This document shows, piece by piece, positions 5,654 through 12,695 of a DNA stretch of 15,593 nt. Below the pieces are notes generated by a model. That model saw nothing but the letters and a program-made list of their open reading frames with translations. It was not told the origin of the DNA and ran no database searches. The translations under genes and the position numbers were made by a program. The stretch's first letter is position 1; the number at the start of each line of letters is the position of its first letter. This DNA comes from an uncultured Ruminococcus sp. (lineage in GTDB: Bacteria; Bacillota; Clostridia; Oscillospirales; Ruminococcaceae), in the NCBI GenBank assembly GCA_946183385.1, contig CAMHBN010000013.1, forward strand, positions 1 through 15,593. The letters run 5' to 3'.

Positions 5654-6744
5654 AATATGAGCGTTTCAATGACCGAATTCGACACGAGGAAGCCCTCGGG
5701 AGTGAGCGACACGCGCTCGCCGTCATATCTCACGTAGCCCGCCTTCACGAGTGCGGGCAGCTTTTTTTCGATGTCTGCGCGGTGGTCGGGGACGTCCGAA
5801 AGTGCAAGCCCTTCCGCGAGCCTGAGCCTGAGCATTGCGTATTCCTCGAAGCCGCAGGGGTGCTCGTCGGTGACCTCCGCCTGCTGGACGTCAGCCTCGA
5901 TAAACGCAGATATATCGCGCGGTACAGCGAACCGCCTGCCGTCATAGCACGAGTGCGCGGCAGGTCCGATACCGAGGTAGTCCTCGCACCGCCAGTAGCG
6001 GCAATTGTGGCGGCTTTCAAAGCCTGCCCTCGCGAAGTTGGAGACCTCGTACTGCTCGAAGCTGTGTCTGCCGAGCTCACGCACCGCAAGCAGGTAGAGC
6101 TCCGCGGTGGTGTCCTCGTCGGGGAGGGAAGCCCGCACCTCGCCGCAGTCGAACGGCGTGCCGTCCTCGATTTTGAGGATATAGGCGGAAACGTGCTGTA
6201 TCGGGAGCTCCGCGAGCCGCTCGATTGAAGCCGTTAGGCTGTCGGGGGTCTGCGTGGGTATGCCGAGCATAAGGTCGCAGGAGATATTGCGGAAGCCCGC
6301 CTCCGCCGCGTCTGTGACAGCCCTTGCGGCGCGTTCTGCGGAGTGTGAACGACCGAGGAGCTTCAGCTCCGCGTCGCACATCGACTGCATCCCTACCGAG
6401 AGCCTGTTTATGCCCGCATTACGCAGCCCCGCGAGCTTCTCGGGCGTGAGAGTGTTCGGGTTGGCTTCGAGGGTTATCTCCGCGTCGGGAGCGAGGGAGA
6501 AGCTCCGCCCGATTTCCGAGACTATTTCCGAGAGCTGTTCCGCCGTCAGGAGCGAGGGCGTGCCGCCGCCGAAATAGACTGTGTCAACCGTGCGGGAATT
6601 GTCCGCATAGTGCCGTATATTGCGCAGGACCGCATTAACGTAAAGCTCCGCCTGCACCTTCGAGTAGCAGACGGAGTAGAAGTCGCAGTATCCGCATTTC
6701 TTCCCGCAGAACGGGACGTGCACATAGATACCGAGCGTATTCAT
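5650..6744 (-). CDS. Radical SAM heme chaperone HemW
   Basis: A 364-residue HemN-related radical SAM protein that in studied members binds heme and delivers it to respiratory enzymes; it is not the coproporphyrinogen dehydrogenase itself. The 4Fe-4S ligands are in CGKKCGYCDF (Cys13, Cys17, Cys20). The following Asp-Phe, rather than a further Cys as in HemN, and HNCRYW with the GIGPAAHS stretch mark it as HemW. GGGTPS (59-64) is the SAM-binding glycine motif. The ATG at 6744 overlaps the stop of the upstream zinc-ribbon gene as ATGA, which suggests coupling; the longer open frame upstream is only the shadow of that gene. lepA and hemW are neighbours in many Firmicutes, and here they are separated by two small genes. 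Confidence 0.95.
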   Translation of the reverse strand: MNTLGIYVHVPFCGKKCGYCDFYSVCYSKVQAELYVNAVLRNIRHYADNSRTVDTVYFGGGTPSLLTAEQLSEIVSEIGRSFSLAPDAEITLEANPNTLTPEKLAGLRNAGINRLSVGMQSMCDAELKLLGRSHSAERAARAVTDAAEAGFRNISCDLMLGIPTQTPDSLTASIERLAELPIQHVSAYILKIEDGTPFDCGEVRASLPDEDTTAELYLLAVRELGRHSFEQYEVSNFARAGFESRHNCRYWRCEDYLGIGPAAHSCYDGRRFAVPRDISAFIEADVQQAEVTDEHPCGFEEYAMLRLRLAEGLALSDVPDHRADIEKKLPALVKAGYVRYDGERVSLTPEGFLVSNSVIETLIF

Positions 6745-7094
6745 GAGACGGGGTCGATGCGTATCGCGGGCGTCATCTTGAAGAAAAACGCGTTCACAAG
6801 GCGCGGCACGATGAACTTCGCGAGGAGCAGTCCGACGGTGATGATGAGCTCGAAGTCCTTTATCCACTCGTAGCTCGTTCCCATTGTTTTCGGAGCACCG
6901 AGGTAGGTCGCGACTATTCCCGCGAACATCAGTATGCTGAAAATGGCGTTGAAGATGGTCGCGCCCTTGCCGTTGACTATTCTTCTGCCGCACTTCATGC
7001 AGACCCTGCCGCGCGAATTGAGCTGTCCCGCCATCGCCTTCGTTATCGGATTGAATGACCTTTCCCCACAGTTGGGGCATTTATAAATACTCAT
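6741..7094 (-). CDS. Zinc-ribbon membrane protein of unknown function
   Basis: A 117-residue protein. The N-terminal zinc ribbon has CPNC (Cys6, Cys9) and CMKC (Cys32, Cys35). Two hydrophobic segments follow at about 46-66 and 79-100. The ribbon should face the cytoplasm. I recognise no named family. The start is supported by an AAAGGAT ribosome site 7-8 nt upstream, next to the stop codon of the preceding gene (14-bp gap). The stop overlaps the hemW start. It belongs to the leftward lepA-hemW unit; position alone does not show a role in heme or translation. Confidence 0.85.
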   Translation of the reverse strand: MSIYKCPNCGERSFNPITKAMAGQLNSRGRVCMKCGRRIVNGKGATIFNAIFSILMFAGIVATYLGAPKTMGTSYEWIKDFELIITVGLLLAKFIVPRLVNAFFFKMTPAIRIDPVS

Positions 7095-7108
7095 ATCTGT
7101 ATCCTTTC

Positions 7109-7555
7109 TTATTCCTCTGCTGTAACAGGCGCTTCAAGCTCGGGGAGCTCCCTTGCGAGCGGCGCTTCCTTCGGCTCTTTGAGCTCGGCGGCTTCCTTTG
7201 TCGCGGGGACTTCCCTCAGCCAGTGCAGAGGGTGCTTTTTCTTTCTTCTGCGGCGTGACCACAGTCTGCCGAATATGCGGAAGCTGTCGAGTATTATAAG
7301 TCCGAGCGCGGCTGCTCCGAGCGAGCAGGCAGTCCACACGATGTCGAGCTTGTCCCATTTCAGCGCCGCTATGACGAGCACAGCCGCTACCGCCACGAAC
7401 AGGAGCGGTCCAATCTCGCGCAGGGTTATTTTCAGCCTGCGGAAGAGGTTGCGCGAGAATGCCTTATCCGAGGGAGAACGCTCCGCCATTACGGACAGCA
7501 CGCACAGTATGAAGAATACCGCCGCACAGCCTGCCAAGATGTAGTTGAGAACCAT
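7109..7555 (-). CDS. Three-TM membrane protein with charged cytoplasmic tail, unknown function
   Basis: A 148-residue protein with hydrophobic segments at about 2-24, 48-66 and 71-92. A strongly basic patch (SRRRRKKKH, about 99-107) follows the last one, then an Ala/Glu/Leu/Pro-rich acidic tail, a positive-inside pattern that puts the tail in the cytoplasm. The start is fixed by TAGGAGGG at 7561-7568. Downstream is the zinc-ribbon gene after 14 bp; upstream, two repeat elements (7572-7683) separate it from lepA. I recognise no family. Confidence 0.82.
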   Translation of the reverse strand: MVLNYILAGCAAVFFILCVLSVMAERSPSDKAFSRNLFRRLKITLREIGPLLFVAVAAVLVIAALKWDKLDIVWTACSLGAAALGLIILDSFRIFGRLWSRRRRKKKHPLHWLREVPATKEAAELKEPKEAPLARELPELEAPVTAEE

Positions 7556-7571
7556 TTTCTCCCTCCTATTG

Positions 7572-7596
7572 TGTAGGGGCGGATATTATCCGCCCG
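7572..7596. repeat. 25-bp half element, second copy
   Basis: All 25 bases are identical to 4025-4049: TGTAGGGG end plus one hairpin with 8-bp arms. It lies 15 bp before the full element at 7612 and 4 bp upstream of the ribosome site of the 148-residue membrane protein gene. Confidence 0.8.
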
Positions 7597-7611
7597 AAAG
7601 ATGAACGTTTG

Positions 7612-7683
7612 TGTAGGGGCGCGCATTGTGCGTCCGTCTGCCGTATTTCGATTGTTTTCGGACGCCCGATGGGCGTCCCTACA
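7612..7683. repeat. 72-bp palindromic intergenic element, copy C
   Basis: Again exactly 72 bp, starting TGTAGGGG and ending with one C fewer (TCCCTACA). The right hairpin is GGACGCCC/GGGCGTCC and the interior differs more from copies A and B than they do from each other. It ends two bases before the lepA stop codon. It lies inside the apparent lepA-hemW transcription unit, where it could attenuate or process the message (inference). Confidence 0.82.
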
Positions 7684-7685
7684 GC

Positions 7686-9488
7686 TTACGAATCCAGCTT
7701 CAGCACGCTCATAAAGGCTTCCTGCGGTACCTCTACCGTACCGAGCTGTCGCATACGCTTCTTGCCTTCCTTCTGCTTTTCGAGCAGCTTCTTCTTTCGC
7801 GTGATATCTCCGCCGTAGCACTTCGCGAGTACGTCCTTGCGCATTGCCTTGACCGTCTCGCGGGCGATTATCTTGCCGCCTATCGCCGCCTGTATCGGCA
7901 CCTCGAAGAGCTGGCGGGGAATGTTGTCCTTGAGCTTTTCCGCTATCTTGCGGGCTCTCGGGTAAGCCTTGTCCGCATGGATTATGAAGCTCAGCGCATC
8001 CACGATATCGCCGTTGAGCAGTATATCGAGCTTTACCAGCTTCGAGGGAGCGTAGCCGAGCATCTCGTAGTCGAAGCTCGCATAGCCCTTGGTGCGCGAT
8101 TTCAGTACGTCGAAGAAGTCGTAAACTATCTCGTTCAGCGGGAGCTCGTAGTGGAGCTCAACTCGCGTATCATCGAGGTATTTCATGTCCTTGAACACGC
8201 CGCGCCTGTCCTGACACAGCTCCATGATGTTGCCGACAAATTCCGACGGCGAGAGTATGCTTGCCTTGACCATGGGCTCCTCGGCGGTCTGTATGAGGGC
8301 GGGATCGGGGTAGTTGGTGGGGTTGTCGATGTACTGGACGTCGCCGTTCGTCATCGTGACCTTGTATATAACCGACGGTGCGGTCGTTATGAGGTCGAGG
8401 TTGTACTCGCGTTCGAGGCGCTCCTGAATTATCTCCATGTGCAGAAGTCCGAGGAAGCCGCAGCGGAAACCGAAGCCGAGCGCGATAGAGGTCTCGGGCT
8501 CGAAGGAGAGGGAGGCGTCGTTGAGCTGGAGCTTTTCGAGGGCCTCGCGGAGGTCGCCGTATTTAGCTCCGTCCGCGGGATATATACCCGAGAATACCAT
8601 GGGATTGACCTTGCGGTAGCCCGGGAGCGGCTCGTCGCACGGGTCGTCGTTGTTGGTGACGGTGTCGCCGACGCGGGTGTCGCCGATGGACTTGATAGAT
8701 GCCGCGATATAGCCGACCTCGCCCGCTTCGAGCGAGCCGTTGTTGACGAGGCTTGTAGCGTCCATAAAGCCTGCCTCAACGACGGTGAAAACGGCTCCCG
8801 TAGCCATCAGGCGGATATTGTCGCCGACTTTGACGCGTCCCTCCTTCACGCGGACGTAGATGATAACGCCCTTGTAGGAGTCGTAGTAGCTGTCGAAAAT
8901 GAGGGCTTTCAGCGGCTTTTCGGTGTCGCCTTGCGGAGCGGGAACGTCCGTGACAATGCGCTCGAGGACTTCCTCGATGTTGATGCCCATTTTCGCGGAG
9001 ATTCGCGGCGCGTCCATAGCGGGTATGCCTATCACGTTCTCGACCTCGGTGCAGACCCTCTCGGGGTCGGCGGAGGGCAGGTCTATCTTGTTGACCACGG
9101 GCACAACCTCGAGGTCGTGCTCAATGGCGAGGTAGGTGTTCGCGAGGGTCTGAGCCTCGATACCCTGCGAGGCGTCCACCACGAGGATAGCTCCCTCGCA
9201 AGCCGCGAGCGAGCGCGACACCTCATAGTTGAAGTCAACGTGACCGGGAGTGTCGATGAGGTTGAAGACGTAGTCCTCGCCGTCCTTGGCGGTGTATTTG
9301 AGGCGTACTGCGCGCGCCTTGATGGTAATGCCGCGCTCGCGCTCGATGTCCATATTGTCGAGGAGCTGGTCCTCCATATCGCGCACCGCGACCGTCTCGG
9401 TCTTTTCGAGGATACGGTCGGCGAGTGTCGATTTGCCGTGGTCTATATGAGCTATAATGCAGAAATTCCTTATCTTATCGTTAGCCAA
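7686..9488 (-). CDS. Elongation factor 4 (LepA), ribosome-associated GTPase
   Basis: A 600-residue translational GTPase that acts on ribosomes and helps under ionic or cold stress and in initiation. GTP-binding motifs are AHIDHGKST (13-21), DTPGH (79-83) and NKID (133-136). EF-G-like domains and the LepA-specific C-terminal domain (end [17 protein letters not shown]) follow, and length is normal. The start is a TTG at 9488: AGAGAGG lies 7 nt upstream and the N-terminus [18 protein letters not shown] begins where the family does. No ATG fits. First gene of a leftward unit with two small membrane genes and hemW. Confidence 0.98.
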   Translation of the reverse strand: MANDKIRNFCIIAHIDHGKSTLADRILEKTETVAVRDMEDQLLDNMDIERERGITIKARAVRLKYTAKDGEDYVFNLIDTPGHVDFNYEVSRSLAACEGAILVVDASQGIEAQTLANTYLAIEHDLEVVPVVNKIDLPSADPERVCTEVENVIGIPAMDAPRISAKMGINIEEVLERIVTDVPAPQGDTEKPLKALIFDSYYDSYKGVIIYVRVKEGRVKVGDNIRLMATGAVFTVVEAGFMDATSLVNNGSLEAGEVGYIAASIKSIGDTRVGDTVTNNDDPCDEPLPGYRKVNPMVFSGIYPADGAKYGDLREALEKLQLNDASLSFEPETSIALGFGFRCGFLGLLHMEIIQERLEREYNLDLITTAPSVIYKVTMTNGDVQYIDNPTNYPDPALIQTAEEPMVKASILSPSEFVGNIMELCQDRRGVFKDMKYLDDTRVELHYELPLNEIVYDFFDVLKSRTKGYASFDYEMLGYAPSKLVKLDILLNGDIVDALSFIIHADKAYPRARKIAEKLKDNIPRQLFEVPIQAAIGGKIIARETVKAMRKDVLAKCYGGDITRKKKLLEKQKEGKKRMRQLGTVEVPQEAFMSVLKLDS

Positions 9489-9519
9489 AATGATACCTCT
9501 CTTCGCGTGTTCGCATATT

Positions 9520-9530
9520 TATACAGTATA
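9520..9530. promoter_or_regulatory. Palindrome at the lepA transcription start, shared with the penicillin-binding protein promoter
   Basis: TATAC-A-GTATA is a perfect 5+1+5 inverted repeat immediately downstream of the -10. The adjoining bases 9511-9525 are identical to 2840-2854 at the other promoter, in the same orientation and at almost the same distance from the -10. Confidence 0.4.
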
Positions 9531-9559
9531 ATTATAGCATAAAGGTGCGGATAATGCAA
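9531..9559 (-). promoter_or_regulatory. Probable lepA promoter
   Basis: On the minus strand a perfect TATAAT (9536-9531) has TTGCAT (9559-9554) 17 bp upstream, matching only TTG of the -35 consensus. It lies 42 bp before the TTG start. A palindrome at 9520-9530 abuts the -10. Confidence 0.65.
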
Positions 9560-9591
9560 GATTTTTTTATCGGCAGTCTGCTATGTGTGCA

Positions 9592-9620
9592 TTGACAACC
9601 CACCGCCGCAGATGTATAAT
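9592..9620 (+). promoter_or_regulatory. Consensus sigma-A promoter of the Nudix gene
   Basis: A perfect TTGACA (9592-9597), a 17-bp spacer and a perfect TATAAT (9615-9620). Transcription should start near 9627, 20 bp before the start codon at 9648. That rules out the in-frame ATG at 9585, which lies upstream of the promoter. Confidence 0.9.
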
Positions 9621-9647
9621 CGTATTAGAAAACGAAGGGGTGAGTTT

Positions 9648-10070
9648 ATGCACAGGGTGTTCGGAGTGAAGGAAAACGCGGAATATCGCGACAGAGAGGG
9701 CGCTTACATCATTCCCGTCCGCGGAGATGAGGTCGGAGTGGTGAGGACTCCCAAGGGCTATTTCCTTGTCGGCGGAGGCATAGAGAACGGCGAATCGCAC
9801 ACCGACTGCCTCGTCCGTGAGTGCAGAGAGGAGACGGGTTATACGGTCGCAGTAGGGGAGAGGCTCTGCACCGCGGAAACCTACCTGTTTCACAGCTCTA
9901 TCGGCTACTTCCACCCGATACAGACCTACTACCGCGGGGAGTTTATCGCGCGGGAGACTGCTCCGACGGAGAGCGACCACGAGTTTATGTGGGTCAGGTA
10001 TGACGATATCAAGGGAAAGATGTTCTTTGAGATGCAGGACTGGGCACTGAAAAATGCCCTTGATAAGTGA
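9648..10070 (+). CDS. Nudix hydrolase
   Basis: A 140-residue single-domain Nudix protein that hydrolyses a nucleoside diphosphate linked to another group; substrate not determinable. The complete Nudix box runs from Gly43 to Tyr65: GGIENGE, seven residues, then RECREETGY, with the metal-binding glutamates at 58, 61 and 62. Many members act on oxidised or damaged nucleotides, but that is only one option. Start choice rests on the promoter at 9592-9620 and on a GAAGGGG ribosome site about 7 nt before the ATG. Single-gene unit ending in a hairpin shared with the convergent gene. Confidence 0.9.
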   Translation: MHRVFGVKENAEYRDREGAYIIPVRGDEVGVVRTPKGYFLVGGGIENGESHTDCLVRECREETGYTVAVGERLCTAETYLFHSSIGYFHPIQTYYRGEFIARETAPTESDHEFMWVRYDDIKGKMFFEMQDWALKNALDK

Positions 10071-10072
10071 AA

Positions 10073-10099
10073 AGCCCGAAAGCGGTATGCTTTCGGGCT
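10073..10099. terminator. Bidirectional terminator between the Nudix and U32-like genes
   Basis: A perfect 11-bp GC-containing stem (10073-10083 with 10089-10099, loop GGTAT). Rightward it is followed by CATTTTA and leftward by TTTC, so short U-rich stretches exist on both sides. It occupies the gap between two convergent genes, 3 bp from one stop codon and 5 bp from the other. Confidence 0.8.
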
Positions 10100-10103
10100 C
10101 ATT

Positions 10104-11042
10104 TTATGTGTACATCAGCGCTCCCGACTCCTCCATTACGGTGAGCAGGAAGTAGCGCGCCTCGTCGCGGCACTCGGGCTTTGCCATGTAGTAGAGGTAG
10201 GTCTCGATCTTGTTGAGGGTGCTCGCGGTGCGCCCCTCTATCTTGAACTGCTCGAAGCCCATAGGCACGTATTTTTCCCATATCGCATCGGGAGAGATGT
10301 GCGTGGGCAGGTCGCGAATCGCGTAGATGTTGCGCTTCGAGTAGGGACAGCTGCGGAAGTTGTTGGGGTCGTGCTTCTCAATGTCGAAGGGAGCATTCGG
10401 GAAGCGCTTGATATGGGCGCAGAAGTCTATCTGAGCCTGTCCGATGTCCTTGTAGTGCTGGACGCGTGATGGACATTCGGGCTGACAGCACGCATTGACA
10501 AGGAGCTCCACGTCCTGCTTGCGCGGTAGCTTTTCCAGTATGTCGAACTTATTGTTGAGGTCGTAGTCCGCGACGACTACGTGGTAGTCCTTACCGAGCT
10601 CCTCAACGAGAGCCTCCTCTGAGTCGAGCCGCTTGCAGGTCGAGCTCGTCAGCTTGTACTTCGGGAAGTAGCGGCGTATGTAGTCCTCAAGCAGCTGCGA
10701 CGCCACGATGACCTCGTTCATGCCGTTGTTCGCGAGATTGAGCATCATATTGCAGCGCTCGTCACTGAGGTGCTTCTTTTCGAGCATAAGGTTCGTGAAC
10801 GTGAAGCGGAGCGGTATGCCGCGGTCGTTGAACTCCTTTATCACTATCTTAATGTAGTTCTTGTCGGCATTGCCGCCCTGCGACCTGCCGCCATTCCACA
10901 GACAAGGCGGGAAAACGCCGTAGACTGAGGCTATCTCCACACCCTCGCGGAAGAATTCGGGGTGCTGTCTGACCATGTCGGCAAACAGCAGATTGAGCTT
11001 GAAGCTGCCCGAGAAATCGGGAAGATGGAATCTGACTTTCAT
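10104..11042 (-). CDS. U32-peptidase-like protein with candidate Fe-S cysteines, function unknown
   Basis: A 312-residue protein. The signature FEQFKIEGRT (263-272) matches the FKIEGR motif of the U32 family, and the surrounding layout (FTNLMLEKKHL, then GMNEVIVASQLLEDYIRRYFPKYKLTSST) suits their TIM-barrel-like fold. Family members with known roles (TrhP/RlhA, UbiU/UbiV) are RNA or quinone hydroxylation factors, several holding a 4Fe-4S cluster. Here Cys185, Cys186, Cys190, Cys208 and Cys232 are candidate ligands (NACCQPECPSR at 183-193). No catalytic peptidase residues can be named. The ATG at 11042 has AGGAG 7 nt upstream and follows a perfect promoter, which excludes the longer open frame. 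A single-gene unit. Confidence 0.75.
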   Translation of the reverse strand: MKVRFHLPDFSGSFKLNLLFADMVRQHPEFFREGVEIASVYGVFPPCLWNGGRSQGGNADKNYIKIVIKEFNDRGIPLRFTFTNLMLEKKHLSDERCNMMLNLANNGMNEVIVASQLLEDYIRRYFPKYKLTSSTCKRLDSEEALVEELGKDYHVVVADYDLNNKFDILEKLPRKQDVELLVNACCQPECPSRVQHYKDIGQAQIDFCAHIKRFPNAPFDIEKHDPNNFRSCPYSKRNIYAIRDLPTHISPDAIWEKYVPMGFEQFKIEGRTASTLNKIETYLYYMAKPECRDEARYFLLTVMEESGALMYT

Positions 11043-11073
11043 AGCGGTTCTCCTGTGATGAATTGATAATACC

Positions 11074-11102
11074 ATTATATAGCCATTCGGGGATATTGTC
11101 AA
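11074..11102 (-). promoter_or_regulatory. Perfect consensus sigma-A promoter of the U32-like gene
   Basis: On the minus strand TTGACA (11102-11097), a 17-bp spacer and TATAAT (11079-11074), all matching consensus, lie 31 bp before the start codon at 11042. It is the strongest-looking leftward promoter in the window. Confidence 0.92.
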
Positions 11103-11115
11103 TAAAAAAGCATCA

Positions 11116-11258
11116 GGTAACTGTAATACTCATACAGTAGCAATATGCGGACTTATTGAGGATGACCCTTTTGAAAAAGGGGCTGGGGAAAAACTTTCTT
11201 CAGAAAGTTTTTCCCCAGTAGTTTCACATAATACTGCTGTATGGGTATCACAGTCACC
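11116..11258. repeat. 143-bp nested inverted-repeat (MITE-like) element
   Basis: The two ends, 11116-11147 and 11227-11258, are imperfect inverted repeats: 32 positions with 6 mismatches, four of them transitions. In a leftward RNA several of these still pair as G-U. Inside lie a small CCCTTTT/AAAAGGG hairpin (11166-11181) and a perfect 16-bp stem (11183-11218). No coding sequence is present. The plan resembles a non-autonomous transposable element whose core serves as terminator of the ROK gene. No target-site duplication is obvious. Confidence 0.6.
11183..11218. terminator. Perfect 16-bp hairpin, likely terminator of the ROK gene
   Basis: The arms 11183-11198 and 11203-11218 pair perfectly around a TTCA loop. 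Read leftward, after the ROK stop codon at 11271, the stem is followed by AGCCCC and a run of five T, a weak U-tract starting 6 nt after the stem. It forms the core of the larger inverted-repeat element. Confidence 0.6.
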
Positions 11259-11270
11259 CGAGCTTTTTTC

Positions 11271-12494
11271 TTACTTCTGCATACCGCCCATTGTGTAGAA
11301 GTTATCCTGAATGATGAGCGCACAGCCGCCGAGGAAATTATTCTTTCCGTCGAGCTTGCTGAGAACGACTCTGTCGGCGATGTCCTCGCTGACGAGACGT
11401 ATCATCTCGCGCTTCACATAGTCGAACTGCTTCTCGTTGAGCTTATAGTTATGGAGGACGATCTTCTTTGCGAAGTGACTTATCGACAGGTTGTTCACCA
11501 GTACGGTATACTTCGCGATGATGTCGTCAACAAGGTTCTTTACGGGCTCTTCGCCTCTCATGAGTGCCATGAAGACCGTATCCGTGTTTATCCTCGACTT
11601 ATCGCCCTCTGTGAGCTCATAGAGCACGGGGGTCTTGTCCTTGGAATATATCTCGTAAAATGCTGAGAGCATTGCCGATCTTGAAAGCTCAGCCTTTACG
11701 GAGCCGTTGGGATAACCTTCATAAGCGCGTCCGTTCGGACTAACGATGTACTTCTCTATCATAGAGGTGTACGAGATGTAGTCGTTCGAGAGCTCATTCT
11801 TGTTCACGATAGCGAGGTTGACCTGATTTCCGTTGTGCAGGAAAGCGGTGTTTGTCTGATAGCCGTTCTGCGTTCTGAAATCGTTGCTTGCAAGAGCCAT
11901 GAGACCGATAGCGTTGCCGCAGTGTATATCAATGTCAAGGCTTCCCGAGAGCTTCTCGATGAAGTTGGTGAAATCGAGCACGCCGTCCTTGTAGAAGATC
12001 TTGAGCTTGCCCCACATCGAAGGCACCACGCCAACGCCGAGACCGAGTATCTTGTCCTTTGTGAGGGCGCTGTTCTCGATCATGGTGTTGCTCGCCTTGA
12101 TTATGTAGTTGATGATGTCCTTGCTGGTCGTCCTCTCGTCGATGACCATGCTGGACTTGTCGAGCACCTCGGAATTGAGGTTGGTAAGACCGATGCTTAC
12201 CTCCTTCTCGTCAACCGTAGCGCCGAGTGCAAAACGGCTGTTGACGTTGATGTCGATGAGGATCTTTCTTCTGCCCTTCTGGAGCTTTTCCGTATTGATC
12301 GGAGCTTCGCCGATCTCAACGAGAACACCCTCCTCGATCATCTCGTTGGTGATTATTGTGACAGCAGCTCTTGTTATTTCGAGAGCGCTTGCCACGTCAA
12401 CTCTTGAAATTGGACCTGATTCCCTTATGACGCGCAGTATCTGCATACGGTTGCGTCTCTTGAGATCAAGCTTGCTGATTCCTCTTTTTTCCAT
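11271..12494 (-). CDS. ROK-type transcriptional regulator with degenerate sugar-kinase domain
   Basis: A 407-residue protein. Residues 8-62 form a winged helix-turn-helix of the ROK/NagC/XylR type (NRMQILRVIRESGPISRVDVASAL, then TRAAVTIITNEMIEEGVLVE). The remaining 330 residues have the order and length of the ROK kinase-like domain but have lost its signatures. The phosphate-binding glycine loop is replaced by LGATVDEKEV, the NDAN motif reads CGNA (192-195), and no CxCGxxGC zinc motif is present. So it is probably a DNA-binding regulator with altered or lost sugar sensing. The ATG at 12494 follows GGAGT at 12502-12506. A possible leader ORF ends 18 bp upstream. Targets unknown; the AEC permease gene next door is one candidate. 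Confidence 0.82.
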   Translation of the reverse strand: MEKRGISKLDLKRRNRMQILRVIRESGPISRVDVASALEITRAAVTIITNEMIEEGVLVEIGEAPINTEKLQKGRRKILIDINVNSRFALGATVDEKEVSIGLTNLNSEVLDKSSMVIDERTTSKDIINYIIKASNTMIENSALTKDKILGLGVGVVPSMWGKLKIFYKDGVLDFTNFIEKLSGSLDIDIHCGNAIGLMALASNDFRTQNGYQTNTAFLHNGNQVNLAIVNKNELSNDYISYTSMIEKYIVSPNGRAYEGYPNGSVKAELSRSAMLSAFYEIYSKDKTPVLYELTEGDKSRINTDTVFMALMRGEEPVKNLVDDIIAKYTVLVNNLSISHFAKKIVLHNYKLNEKQFDYVKREMIRLVSEDIADRVVLSKLDGKNNFLGGCALIIQDNFYTMGGMQK

Positions 12495-12512
12495 GAGTCA
12501 TACTCCGTTCTT

Positions 12513-12572
12513 TCAGTGATAGTAGTTCGGATCGGCGACCGCGGGACGATCGGCAGCTCCGCGACCAGCCAT
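12513..12572 (-). CDS. Possible 19-residue leader peptide upstream of the ROK gene
   Basis: An ATG-TGA frame encodes MAGRGAADRPAVADPNYYH. AAAAGGA lies 4 nt before the ATG, a rather short spacing, and the frame ends 18 bp before the ROK start, which has its own ribosome site. It is in the same frame as ROK, but two TGA codons separate them. It sits between the likely promoter area (12600-12650) and ROK, and is far more GC-rich than the sequence around it. It could be a leader peptide, a signalling peptide or chance. Confidence 0.4.
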   Translation of the reverse strand: MAGRGAADRPAVADPNYYH

Positions 12573-12623
12573 CCTTTCCTTTTGCTTAGCAATAGTAAAG
12601 GAAATAGTTCTTTTCGTATATAT

Positions 12624-12629
12624 AGTATA
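12624..12629 (-). promoter_or_regulatory. Candidate -10 box for the ROK transcript
   Basis: TATACT on the minus strand lies 52 bp before the small leader frame in an AT-rich stretch (12600-12670). The bases 17 bp upstream (TTTTAT) are a poor -35, so this is only a candidate. Confidence 0.35.
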
Positions 12630-12695
12630 ACACATTTTAAAAAAAAATAAAACCTTTTTTGGATAAAATTCTAAAAATCAGCGTTAGCAACAAAT

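Noticed and set aside
6745..7080. A 112-residue N-terminal extension of HemW
   Set aside because: It lies inside the zinc-ribbon gene in another frame, while HemW families begin at the GIYVHVPFC motif, and the ATG at 6744 has an ATGA overlap.
7626..9542. A 638-codon open frame antisense to the whole of lepA
   Set aside because: It is codon-aligned with lepA on the other strand, so it stays open merely because lepA avoids TTA, CTA and TCA codons. Its translation has no recognisable domain. The same explains long antisense frames over the penicillin-binding protein, hemW and ROK genes.
9585..9647. An upstream ATG for the Nudix protein
   Set aside because: It lies upstream of the consensus promoter at 9592-9620, so it would not be in the mRNA.
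12495..12572. ROK protein starting at the upstream ATG at 12572 by TGA readthrough
   Set aside because: Two in-frame TGA codons lie between, there is no recoding signal, and ROK has its own ribosome site and a normal N-terminus.
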